Source: Leucocoprinus leucothites (taxonomy: Eukaryota; Basidiomycota; Agaricomycetes; Agaricales; Agaricaceae). Taken from it: a stretch of DNA of 64,000 nt. The stretch's first letter is position 1, and each line of letters starts with the position of its first letter. Positions 1 to 10,008 of the stretch are shown piece by piece. The position numbers were made by a program, and so were the translations under genes. The stretch covers positions 2,356,001 through 2,420,000 of the forward strand of contig JAACJO010000005.1 in the NCBI GenBank assembly GCA_013368445.1, read 5' to 3'. The notes below the pieces were generated by a model, which made no database searches, was not told where the DNA came from, and saw nothing but the letters and a program-made list of their open reading frames with translations.

Positions 1-1362
1 AGGGTGTATGGGCTCATTGCCCCTTACCCACTGTCCCAGGGAATGGCAATAGCTCTTCCTATGACCCTTTAGATTATTATCTTGACCCCCATAGGAATAG
101 TTCATCTTCCTCTGATGATCTAAGCCCTAGATCTCTGAAGTCTAGCAACTCTAATAAGAAGGGGAAGGGATCTCAATGTGGTTCTAGTATAGTTGCTCCA
201 AGACCTGACAGGAGTCTCATCAGCAAGCCTGAGTTCATTCAGGGTTCTAGCACTAAGCCTGAGATAAAGCCTCTCATGCCTAGAAAGCAAACTCCATATC
301 TCTCTTGATCCATACAAATCAAGGAGAAGAGTGAATCTGGGGTTGAAATACCTGAACAAACACCACCCAATGATCAATCAGACTACAATGATCATTTGTC
401 ATATGTGGATGAGGATGAAATGTGAGACTTAAATGAACATCTACAAAGTATAAGCTTGTATCCCACAGGTGATCTGAGATCTCCAGGAAATAGATCACAA
501 TCTAGATCCTTTAGCTATTCTCAATCACCTTCTTTATATGACTTTTTGAGGTACAAAGATCCCCCTCAGGAGTATACTCCTGAGACTGGTGATTCAGACA
601 GACTACCTCATTCCTCTGAAAGAAGACTTTTTGAACATTTGATGTGACAGACTTGTGGAGAAATAGTTCAAGAATCTCTGAGAAAGCACAACCAGAGTCA
701 ATTAGATGAAAGTTTATCTGATGGCCAACATAAACAGCAAAAAGAAAACATATATGAAAGAGTGAACCTTAAAAATTACCCATTATATGTACTGCCTCTG
801 GAAGATCCATTAACAGTGGTTCAATGAACATTCAGAAGGGGAGATCCTCATCTTGAAAATTTAGATCAACCACAGGATCAGCCTTCTCCAATCAGAGTTC
901 TACCAGAAAGACCTAAATGAAATAGGCAACCACCATTTTGTGAGGGTAACATATATGGAGAAAGAGAACATCCAGTCTGAGCTCTTATAAATAGAAGTCC
1001 CATATTTGAAAATCTTTGCATTTGAAGACAGAGAAGTCGAGACTTCAAGTAAGCTATACAAAATAGGATAACAGATCAAATTCCTTTGTAAAGTACTCCT
1101 GATATTAATCAAGGAGGAGATGGAAATCTAATGAATATTAGCATCAATAATAATGCTGAATTGGCACTGACAGCTCATCTGAACAAACTTTGCAAAGAAA
1201 AAGGGGTACAATTTATCAATTATCTATGCACTTGCAAAGTTGAGGACAATTTAACTCCAAAAAAGTTCTCAGACCTAGCAAGACTTCCTCCAGATATATC
1301 AAAACAATGGATGGAAGCATGCATGGAAGAATTCAATGTGCTAGAAAATAGAAAGGTGTATT
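1..1362 (+). pseudogene. Copia A pol, integrase C-terminal/linker region into start of reverse transcriptase
   Basis: Only fragments stay open. The first kilobase is a low-complexity Ser/Pro-rich linker, as usually found between integrase and reverse transcriptase in copia polyproteins, broken by stops in every frame. From 1131 a clear RT-leader reads, with the WMEACMEEFNVLENRKVY segment at the end, equivalent to the W-x-A-M-x-E-E block of copia RTs. The reading is cut at 1362 by the Gypsy A LTR and continues at 9695 for about 13 codons (LLEERKAIKNR), where the hAT element interrupts it again. No catalytic residue lies in this part. Confident as a family call, weak on exact limits. Confidence 0.65.
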
Positions 1363-1963
1363 TGTCAAGAACTAGGTTACTAAGGACGGGAAACGAAGCC
1401 GATGTTCAAGACCGGGTGTCTAAGACAGGGGAACAGAGATGACTGATCCGGTCGATGAACACGGGAGCGGGTCTTGGCCTCAACTTATGTGTTGTGCCAC
1501 TACTGACGCTGACCCGGATTTCGGAAATGGATAGAGGCGGGAGGGCGAAGAGAGAGCAGAGATCAGACAGAGTAGTAACACGTGACTTAGTCGATTATCA
1601 GACTGAGGAATATGGTACAAGTTCGACTACTTATATATGAGGCGGCAGATAGGGTCGGATAGCAAGAAACAAAGACATAACAGAAAAAGGATAAGAGGAT
1701 AATAAGTGTCCGACATTTCGGAAAGGCTAGAAGAATAATAATATCCGACATCGGAAGAAGACTAGAAATGACAAGAGGAATGAAATATGACATGACGTGA
1801 GAAAGTCTGAACACAACGTGCCAGAAGCCAAAGGGTAAAGAAGAAGAGTGGAGCGAATGGAGTGGAAGCGAGCCGAAGCGATAGGACGAAAGAGCGGGAT
1901 GCGTAAAAGATTCTAAGTTGAGAAATTGTCAGCCGGGCCGGTGGCGAGGATCGGGTCGTGACA
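1363..1963 (-). repeat. Gypsy A 3' LTR (left copy)
   Basis: 601 bp, identical to the copy at 9089-9689 except for six transitions, all with T or A in this copy. Five of the six are at CpG sites in the other copy and one is at CpA. The ends are the inverted pair TGTCA/TGACA. Short ORFs seen in it recur in the other LTR and have no recognisable product. Confidence 0.95.
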
Positions 1964-1979
1964 GTATTCCCCCCTTAGG
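1964..1979 (-). other. Polypurine tract of Gypsy A
   Basis: Read on the minus strand, CCTAAGGGGGGAATAC lies directly upstream of the 3' LTR. A purine run in this place is the usual primer for plus-strand synthesis in LTR elements. The assignment rests on position and composition only. Confidence 0.6.
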
Positions 1980-2032
1980 GCTGAGCCCTCGAAGCCCCGT
2001 GATCTGATCGTGGGAATCAATTTCAAACTCCG

Positions 2033-2040
2033 TATAAATT
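2033..2040 (+). promoter_or_regulatory. TATA-like box of the antisense gene
   Basis: TATAAATT lies about 52 bp before the ATG at 2092 and is followed by a C/T-rich stretch running to the start codon, the common arrangement at fungal transcription starts. It sits outside the LTR, so the antisense gene appears to carry its own promoter rather than depend on the LTR. Inferred from sequence only. Confidence 0.4.
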
Positions 2041-2091
2041 CCGTTCTGCAAAAAATTTAAGCTTTTTCTTTCTTAACCTCCTTACTCTACC

Positions 2092-3358
2092 ATGGCGTCT
2101 AACTCGCAGACACAACGATCCGAACCGGCGTCTGACATCGATTTTGAGGAGGCTCTCGCCATGCTGGACGCAGAGGACGCACACGAGCGAGCCGAGGAAG
2201 AGGAGAGGAGGAAGTGGGAAGCCGAAGAAGTGGCGAGGAAACGGAGGGTCGAGGAAGAAAGAGAGAAGAAGAGGGAGAAGTTGCGAAAGATGAAAGAGGT
2301 GAAAGAAGCAGAGAAGAAGAGAGCCGAGGAGGAGGAGCGGAAGTGGAAGGAGGAGGAGGATGAAAGGCTGTGGAAGGAGTTGGAGGCCGCGGCGGCTTTG
2401 GAAGCGAGGGAGAGAGAGAGAGAGAGAGAGAGGGAGAAAGAGAAGGGAAAAGGAAAGGAGAAGACAGCAGAGTCCATTCCCGTCAAGTGGAAAGCGGACG
2501 CAGAGGCCGGGCCTGCGACGAAGAAGACGAAAAGGAATGCGCCCGCGATGGGCACGAGAGAACCCCCGCCTCCAAGGGCAGCCGCCGCAAATGTCGGAAA
2601 AGGGATCGACCGAGGGCCTACCCCTGGTCCTTCCCGAGTGTCCACCAGTGACAGCGGGTCGTATGCCCCTGATCGTGACTCGGACGTCGAGATCGAGGAT
2701 ACCCCCAAGAAGAAACGGGGGAACTATGACGAGAAGGGTAGGAAGGTGAAGATGGGTGGCAAGAACGAGTGCGGGTGGTGTCGGCGGTTGGGCAAGGACT
2801 GCAAGATGCAGTCAGGCGAGTAAGTCTATTCTTCTGTTTTCCGATATCGGATTGCGGCTGATCTTCCATAGCAACAAGTTCATGTGTGAGGTGTGCAATA
2901 GCTCAAAGCAGCATTGCACGTTCCCCTCTGAGGCAGACAAGGCACCTCACGAACAGACATACGACTTGATCGTTGAGACCCGCGCCATGCGAACGGTGAT
3001 GATGGAGTTGGTGGCGGAGGTGAAGGAGTTGCGGGCCGAGATCGGGAGTCGGCAGGATAGGGCGTTGAGATTGGCGCAGCGGGGTAACACGCAGAGGCAC
3101 GAACTCGTGGAGGAGTTCAAGGCCTTCTTTGAGCGCTGTATGTTCAATGGGCACTTGATGAGCGACGCGAAGTTTGAGGAGGAGAAGAAGAAGGAAAAGG
3201 AGGAGTGGCTGAAGGCCCAAGCCACATCGAAGAAATCGGGTGAAGGCACAACGTCGGGAGCCGCTGCATCTGGGTCGGGTGGATCGAAAGCGGATGAAGG
3301 GCCTGAAGAGGATGAGGGAGATGAGGAGGAAGATGGGGGTGAGAGTGGAAAGGAGTAG
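2092..3358 (+). CDS. Antisense accessory gene of Gypsy A: coiled-coil protein with a Zn(II)2Cys6-like cysteine pattern
   Basis: Two exons, 2092-2819 and 2872-3358, joined by a 52-bp GT-AG intron (2820-2871, CTGAT branch-like site), give 404 residues. The start ACCATGG is in good context. Residues 20-130 are a highly charged Glu/Arg/Lys coiled coil. Cysteines 227, 230, 237, 248, 251 and 258 follow C-x2-C-x6-C-x10-C-x2-C-x6-C, the spacing of fungal Zn(II)2Cys6 clusters; three lie in each exon, so the cluster exists only in the spliced product. A second helical segment (about 270-345) precedes an acidic tail. The gene lies opposite and convergent to pol, ending 316 bp from its stop. It has no stop or frame break although pol is broken. 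The function is unknown: a DNA-binding regulator of the element is one inference, chance resemblance of the Cys spacing another. The usual proline in the metal loop is absent. Confidence 0.75.
2408..2433 (+). repeat. (GA)n microsatellite inside the antisense gene
   Basis: A run of about 12 GA dinucleotides within exon 1 encodes alternating Arg and Glu in the coiled coil. Length changes here not divisible by three would shift the frame before the Cys cluster, so an open frame is informative. Confidence 0.85.
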
Positions 3359-3674
3359 TCGCCCGTCTCTTCTCCTCGGTTTTTCGTTTTCTTGGACTGT
3401 TGTGTTGCATACTGGATTTGTGAATCTTTGATAGTTGACAATGTGATGCCTGTTCCTGTGCCTTGAAGTGTGAAGAATTGAGCCGAACGCTAAGATCGGA
3501 TAGAAAGCTGGCAAAATAAGAATTGTTAAGTCCAAGTAGCTGAACTGCGATACAGGGTAACTAAGCTTGAAGATGAGAATAATCAATGGAGAAAAGTTCA
3601 CGGTAGAAGTATTGACAGAAGGAAGTTAGTCCAGAGAGAAGAGACGAAAAGAGTAACATGAGCCGATATGGGGT

Positions 3675-6600
3675 CTAGGATAACGGAAGTGGACCAGGCT
3701 TGTGAGGATAAGTAGCATGGAAATCAGCGACGAGTTCAGCCGCATGCGCGAGCTCGGTTGCGGGTAGCCAGGACGATTCTTCAGTATCTTCATAACCCGA
3801 CCAAAAGACCTTGTACAGGAGTTTACAAGCACGACGACGGTCGATTTTAGAGTCAACGATGTGGTCGATTTCGTATTCCGGTTCACCATCGATGACGACA
3901 GGTGCGGGAGCCGGTTCCGTACGATCAGAAAATGGGTTGGGTGTGGACGGTTCGAGCATGGACACATGGAAGACTGGGTGAACAGCACGCATGGAATTGG
4001 GGAGTCGAAGGGTAAATGAGTGAGAACCAGGCTGAGCAATGATTTCGTATGGACCGAGGTAATGTTCGGAAAGCTTCTTGGAGGGGCGAGTGGTGCGGAA
4101 GAACTGAGCTTTCACGAAGACTTTCTGGCCGACCTGGAAGTCAGGAGCTGGTAACCATCTTGCATCCACGGATTGTTGATACCGTTTCTGCGCCTCGGAT
4201 ATTTCAGCTTTGAGTGTGGTGTGTAGGTCATCGAGATCGACTGCGAAGTCGTGGGCACGGGCCGACGTGATATCGCGCTCTGGATAGACTGTGAGGTTGG
4301 GGTGATAACCCTTGTTGGCGAAGAAGGGAGAGATTCCGGTGGTAGCACTGGGGGCATTGTTGTAAGTGAATTCTGCGAGTGGAAGGAGGTCGGACCAGTT
4401 GTCTTGCTGGTAATTGCAGTAAACGCGAAGATATTGCTCTAATGTCTGGTTGGTACATTCCGTCTGTCCGTCGCCTTCAGGGTGATAACCCGAAGTGAAA
4501 TGTAGGCGCATGTCCAGAGCCTTGCCCAGGGATCAGAAGAAGTGGGATACGAACTCTGAACCGCGATCAGATGTGACGTGAGAGGGAACACCGTGCTTAG
4601 AGAATACATGAATGACGAAGAGCCGAGCCAGTTCTGCGGAAGTAATGGTGTCATGGGTGGGAATGAAGATAGCCTGTTTGGAGAGTCGGTCGACGACTAC
4701 GAGGATAGAGTCGAAGCCAGAAGAGGTCGGCAGTTTTTCAATGAAGTCCATAGAGATCGAGTTCCAAGGGCGTTCGGGAATAGGAAGTTGCTTGAGATTT
4801 CCATAGGGCTTATGACGCTGAGGTTTGGATCGCATACAAGTGACGCATGATTTGCAGGAATCCTTGACCTCGGATCGGATATTCGGCCAAGTGTACTTGC
4901 GTTGGATGAGCTCCAGAGTCTTGTTCTGTCCAAAATGGCCAGAGAGGATGTGATCGTGTTTATATTGAAGGACTCGGAGTCGAAGATTGTTGACATCGGG
5001 TACATAGATTCTGCTATCGAGCCTTAGGAAGCCAGTGGAGTCAACCGACCAGCGACCTTCGGGTAAGGAAATGTGGGTGGATGTGATCGGATCCTGCGGA
5101 AGCGAGGTGAGGATGTTGGAGTGGAGGTTTTCAAGATCTAATATGGTGGCTGCGCAAAGGGAAGGAGTGGAAAAATATGTAGCTCGAACGGAAGCTGAGA
5201 GTTGTTCATGGGTGAAGACAGGCCGGAAATTGTGTGGATTGACTGAAGTGTAGCCATTATTCCCCCCTTTAGGGTAGACGTCCCATCGTCTAGTGAGAGT
5301 GTCGGGTTTTGTTCCGAGTCGGCCGGGTCGGAAACGGATAATGAGGTTGAACTGGGAGAGGAACTTGGACCAGCAAGCCTGTCGACGGGTGAGGATCTTG
5401 GTGGTGCAGAAGTATTCAAGATTTTTGTGATCGGTAACCATGTCGATAGGGAGAGAGGCCCCTTCGAGGTAATGCCGCCAGATGCGGAAAGCCTCGAAGA
5501 TAGCTAGGAGCTCCTTGTCATGAGTATCATAGTTGGACTCGGCCGTGTTGAAGGTGCGGGAATGGAAGGCAATAGGATGAACTTCGTTGTCATCCGTCAT
5601 GATGGACAGGATGGCGGCTAGGGCATAATCGGAGGCATCGGTCTTGATGATGATTTGGGAGTCGGGGATCCAATGAGTGAGGATGGGAGCTGTGGTAAAC
5701 GCTTCCTTGAGAGAGTCGAAAGCTTCATGACATTTGTTGTCAAAGTTCCACTTAGCCGATTTACGGGTCAGGCGCGTAAGCGGGACGACGATGTCCGAAT
5801 AGTTGTAGATGAAGCGTCGATAGAAGTTTGCGAAACCTAGGAAGGACTGTATGTCCTTGACCTTCTTAGGTTCGGGCCACTCTTGGATAACCTTGATTTT
5901 GTCTTCTGACATTTTGAGGCCGGCTGGGGAGAGGATGTATCTGAGGTATTCGACAGAATCGGAATGGAATTCGCATTTATCCGCTTTAGCATATAGGCCA
6001 TGCTTGCGGAGCCGCTTGAGGACGTCTCGTACATGTTTACTGTGCGAGTCGAGATCGTCGGAGTAGATGAGGATATCATCAAGATAGACCGTCATGCAGA
6101 CATCAAGGAGATCAGAGAAGATGTCGTTCATAAACCGTTGGAAGGCTGCGGGTGCATTGGTCAGACCGAACGGCATGACAAGCCACTCAAAGGAGCCGTA
6201 GCGGGTCCTGAAGGCTGTCTTCCATTCGTCGCCTTCAGCGATGCGGACGAGGTGGTAGGCATGGCGGAGGTCAATCTTGCTGTAAATGCGGGCTTTGCGG
6301 GGAGAGTCGAGAAGGTCGGAAATGAGCGGAAGTGGATAACGATCCTTTTTGGTAAGCCGATTGAGCCCACAGAAGTCGACACAAAGTCGAAGTGAACCGT
6401 CTTTCTTCCGAACGAAGAGAACGGGTGCGCCGTGAGGCGAAGAAGTGGGATGGATAAATCCAATGTTGACGTGCTCGTCGATGAACTCGCAGAGAGCCTC
6501 AAGCTCGGATGGAGAAAGGGAGTAAATGGTGCCAACGGGAGGTTGAGCACCTTCTTCAAGGTTGATCTTGAGGTCATAGGGGCGATGCGGGGCGAGAGTA

Positions 6601-7447
6601 TCAGCACGAGCCTTGCTGAAGACGTTGGCAAATTCGTGATATTCACTGGGCACATTAGAGAGATCTGCTGACTCGTCTGAGACACGAGCCGAGCCAGCGG
6701 AAGCAGATGTCGAGTTCAAATTGAGATGGAAGTTTACTGAGCCAGGAAGACATGAAGCGCGAATAAAAGCAGGAGCGTTGATGAGCGAAATGTGAGGACG
6801 CGTAGGAACAGAATCAGAAGTGGACGAAGGGGTCCCAGATGGTGATGAATCCAGAGGAAGGGCGTCAGCCGTCGGGCTACTGTAGAATCGGGTGACGATG
6901 CAGAAACCGCCGTAGAAGCGGATGCGACGCGAACAGAAGGGGCAGGAGTATCCGGCAAATGTGATCGGAATGTAATACTGCTTGAAGCCCAGTCAATCAA
7001 CGGATTGTAGCGGGTGAGCCAGTTGTGTCCAAGAACCACAGAGCAAGAAGAATCGAGCCGGGTGACATACAAGTCAAGGGTCATAGATTCACCACTAGGA
7101 AAAGTAACAGGCAAGTTCACTAACTCAGTAATATAACTATTCGACGATCCGTCAAATAGGCGAAGCTCGATCAGAGGGATAGGAGAGGTCAGAAGGGAAT
7201 GAGTGCGGGTGAATTCAGAATCAATAAAGCAATGAGTAGAGCCGGAGTCGACGAGAGCACTGAAGAGGAGCCGTTGGATATTATCGGATGAGCAAATTGA
7301 AGAAGAAGAAAGTGAAACAGAAAGGGAATTGGGATCGGAAAGAGCGGACGCATTGAGGCGGAGGAGACTCTCTGGTGCACAGATGAGCTCAACGCGACCC
7401 TCAGTCTGTGCGGAGTCCTGAGGGCCACTCCCTATTTTTCCGAACTC
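3675..7447 (-). pseudogene. Gypsy A pol: protease, reverse transcriptase, RNase H, integrase, chromodomain (one stop, one frame break)
   Basis: The protease active site LVDSGSTHCFID reads near 7250. RT runs from about 6500 with YLDD near 6078; RNase H has its TDAS, E and D motifs; integrase has an HHCC zinc domain, then the D,D,E core. After it come a linker and a chromodomain (about 3870-3700, EYEIDHIVD...YKVFWSGYEDTEESSW), which in related elements targets insertion to heterochromatin. The protease frame overlaps the gag stop in the -1 frame. Near 6890 the natural reading changes frame again, best explained by a 1-base indel. A TGA at 4533-4535, just after the second integrase Asp, replaces an expected Arg (CGA); the same frame continues to 3675. 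The RNase H end reads PDTLTRR where ADALSRR-like sequence is usual. Confidence 0.93.
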
Positions 7448-9024
7448 TTTTCAGAGTCCTTGGCGGGAGCCGCTTCGGCCTTGCGGATCTTGGCCCTGTT
7501 CTGCTTCCTATGGCATTGGTCGACCTTGTGACCTTTACCACCGCAGAACAAGCAGAGGTCTTCATTGATACGGCGTTTGCGCTCTTCGGGAGTCAATTTG
7601 CCGTCCTTGCCTAGCTTGTCGGAAATATCCGGTTTCGTGGGATGGGTCGAAGGGCGTTGCTGGTTAGAGGTGGATGGAGCGGGGGTAGTGGATTTGGAGG
7701 GGGCCTGAGAGGTATTGCGATTGTTGTTGCTGCCACTGTTGTTGTTGCTGTTGTTGTTGCCCCGATTAAAGTTAGATGGTTGTGACGAAGAGCCACGTTG
7801 GGAATTAGGCTGAGGGTTATTCAAGGAGTTGGAGGGTTTGGATTGCTTGCGCTCGGCAAGATCCTTTTCCGCGGCATGGGCACGTGCTCTTTCGCGATCG
7901 CGTTCCCAATAGCGACCATCAATGAGCATAGCCGTACGGAGCATCTCCTGGAAGGTGTTGGGTTTACCCTGTTCGCAGACACTGATAGGGTCCTGAATGC
8001 GATTAGGGAGACCCTTATAGTAGCGATGGCAGAGGACCTCGTCACCCCAGCTGAGCTGTGCAGCATACTTCATAAAGTCAATATTGTAAGTGGCGATCTT
8101 ATCGCCCGATTTCATCCGCAGGTTATCAAGAAGTTCAGCCGCTTCTGACTTCGGGTTGGCAACCCCAAAGTGTGTGCAGAGCTCGCGGGTAAAAGCATCC
8201 CAATCCGTGATCCAATCATGGAAGACGCCTTGCTCCTCCTGAGTGAGAGCAACCTCAAACCAGTCTAGAGCTACACCGGTGAGATAAGTCATTGCGAAGT
8301 TGACCTTTTGGCTATCTTCCTGGAACTGAGTTGGGTTGGCGCGGAAGTAGAGACGGCATTGGATGAGGAAGGTGTTGAGCTTGTCTGGGTCTGTTCCGCT
8401 GAACGTATCCGGAAGGCGAGCTTTATTAATGGGAGCCGCGTTAGGTTGGGGACGGTGGTCGAGGTTATCAGCGAGGCGGGATAAAGCATCGGCTAAGCGA
8501 TCTTGAAAGCAATCACGACGACGAGGACGAGGTGGGGGAGCAGGAAGGTCGTCGGATGAGGAAGAGGATGAGTCGTCGTCGTCTGGGTCATTATCGTCGG
8601 GGTCGTCGGGATTCTCGGGGCTACCGAGGTGATCTTCGATGTCTTCCCAATTGTCGTTCTCGTCATCCTGGTGGGGAGGATCAACATAGTCGAGACCATC
8701 CTCATCACCCGGTTCTGAAGGACCGGATGGATCCCGATCGGGTGGCATACCGCCAGGAGGTGCAGGAGTGCTAGGAGGACGAGTGTCATGATGGCGAGGC
8801 AACGGACGAGTAGGACGAGGGATTTGAGAGGGTTGGGGAGTTGAAGGCAAGTTGGGGTTTAGACAGCGTGAACGGCGGATACAACTAGGAATACGATTAT
8901 TTCCCGAACTGCGAGTGGAGCTTTCAGCTGGGGTAGCAGGGACAGAGTTGGAGCGTTTCGGCTCCTGAGTGGTGGAAGTGGTGGCAGCGGGCTGACGCCG
9001 TACTGCGGTGCGGGTGTTTGCCAT
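7432..9024 (-). CDS. gag: Gypsy A Gag
   Basis: A single open frame of 530 residues. A Ser/Pro/Asp-rich N-terminal half precedes a retrotransposon gag (capsid-like) domain at about 190-330, with the aromatic-rich DTFSGTDPDKLNTFL and ALDWFE segments typical of chromovirus Gags. A poly-Asn/Ser linker follows. A CCHC zinc knuckle near residue 490 reads CLFCGGKGHKVDQC (C-x2-C-x4-H-x4-C). It would form the particle and bind element RNA. The start at 9024 is the first Met after the leader, 65 bp inside the 5' LTR. The frame ends in TAG at 7432, where pol is open in the -1 frame; the run GGAAAAATAG lies at the junction. Confidence 0.92.
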   Translation of the reverse strand: MANTRTAVRRQPAATTSTTQEPKRSNSVPATPAESSTRSSGNNRIPSCIRRSRCLNPNLPSTPQPSQIPRPTRPLPRHHDTRPPSTPAPPGGMPPDRDPSGPSEPGDEDGLDYVDPPHQDDENDNWEDIEDHLGSPENPDDPDDNDPDDDDSSSSSSDDLPAPPPRPRRRDCFQDRLADALSRLADNLDHRPQPNAAPINKARLPDTFSGTDPDKLNTFLIQCRLYFRANPTQFQEDSQKVNFAMTYLTGVALDWFEVALTQEEQGVFHDWITDWDAFTRELCTHFGVANPKSEAAELLDNLRMKSGDKIATYNIDFMKYAAQLSWGDEVLCHRYYKGLPNRIQDPISVCEQGKPNTFQEMLRTAMLIDGRYWERDRERARAHAAEKDLAERKQSKPSNSLNNPQPNSQRGSSSQPSNFNRGNNNSNNNSGSNNNRNTSQAPSKSTTPAPSTSNQQRPSTHPTKPDISDKLGKDGKLTPEERKRRINEDLCLFCGGKGHKVDQCHRKQNRAKIRKAEAAPAKDSEKSSEK

Positions 9025-9088
9025 GACAAAGACAAGAGAAGGGAGCAGAGGGATGATGCGACAGTAGTGAGGCGTAGTCTGATAATAC

Positions 9089-9689
9089 TGTCAAGAACTA
9101 GGTTACTAAGGACGGGAAACGAAGCCGATGTTCAAGACCGGGTGTCTAAGACAGGGGAACAGAGATGACTGATCCGGTCGATGAACACGGGAGCGGGTCT
9201 TGGCCTCAACTTATGTGTTGTGCCACTACTGACGCTGACCCGGATTTCGGAAATGGATAGAGGCGGGAGGGCGAAGAGAGAGCAGAGATCAGACAGAGTA
9301 GTAACACGTGACTCAGTCGATTATCAGACTGAGGAATATGGTACAAGTTCGACTACTTATATACGAGGCGGCGGATAGGGTCGGATAGCAAGAAACAAAG
9401 ACATAACAGAAAAAGGATAAGAGGATAATAAGCGTCCGACATTTCGGAAAGGCTAGAAGAATAATAATATCCGACATCGGAAGAAGACTAGAAATGACAA
9501 GAGGAATGAAATATGACATGACGTGAGAAAGTCCGAACACAACGCGCCAGAAGCCAAAGGGTAAAGAAGAAGAGTGGAGCGAATGGAGTGGAAGCGAGCC
9601 GAAGCGATAGGACGAAAGAGCGGGATGCGTAAAAGATTCTAAGTTGAGAAATTGTCAGCCGGGCCGGTGGCGAGGATCGGGTCGTGACA
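9089..9689 (-). repeat. Gypsy A 5' LTR (right copy)
   Basis: 601 bp, partner of 1363-1963. It keeps C or G at all six differing sites, so it is closer to the inserted sequence. On the minus strand it reads into the leader of gag (ATG at 9024). I saw no clear tRNA primer match in the bases just inside it. Confidence 0.95.
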
Positions 9690-10008
9690 GTATTCTATTA
9701 CCAGACTTCTGGAAGAAAGGAAAGCAATCAAGAATAGGGGCTGTCATGGATGTGTGACAACTAGCTATCCACTGGTAACTATCTGTGATTCTTGGATTAG
9801 ATTGGATTGGATGGGATATTGCCGGATGAGGATGGTATCAACTGGATCCAGTTTAAAAATAGACTTATATTCCATATATGGAATGTTTTCATCTGCCAAA
9901 TAAAGCCTCTGATATGAATTGTCAAATAATACAATGAACCCTAGCTTTGAGCTTTCCACCTCTTCCCACTATCCCTGAGTTTGTCTCCTAAGTCTCTCCC
10001 CTCAAGCT

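Larger units (their letters stand above)
1363..9689 (-). mobile_element. Gypsy A: complete Ty3/gypsy chromovirus, 8.3 kb, with an antisense accessory gene
   Basis: Two 601-bp direct LTRs (1363-1963 and 9089-9689) with TG...CA ends bound the element. The 5-bp target duplication is GTATT (1358-1362, 9690-9694). Order on the minus strand is gag (9024-7432), protease, reverse transcriptase, RNase H, integrase and a C-terminal chromodomain (to 3675), the layout of fungal chromoviruses. On the plus strand between the 3' LTR and pol there is an extra spliced gene (2092-3358). Internal sequence next to the 3' LTR is also gtatt, so the exact 5-bp boundary has a small ambiguity. Pol carries one premature stop and one frame break; gag and the antisense gene are open. 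LTR divergence is 6/601. Confidence 0.95.

Noticed and set aside
1455..1814. Small frames in the Gypsy A LTR, repeated at 9181-9540
   Set aside because: They recur only because the LTR is duplicated; no family, and the frames overlap on opposite strands.
2082..2708. Ser-rich 208-codon minus-strand frame
   Set aside because: Exact antisense shadow of the Glu/Arg-rich coiled coil of the gene at 2092-3358.
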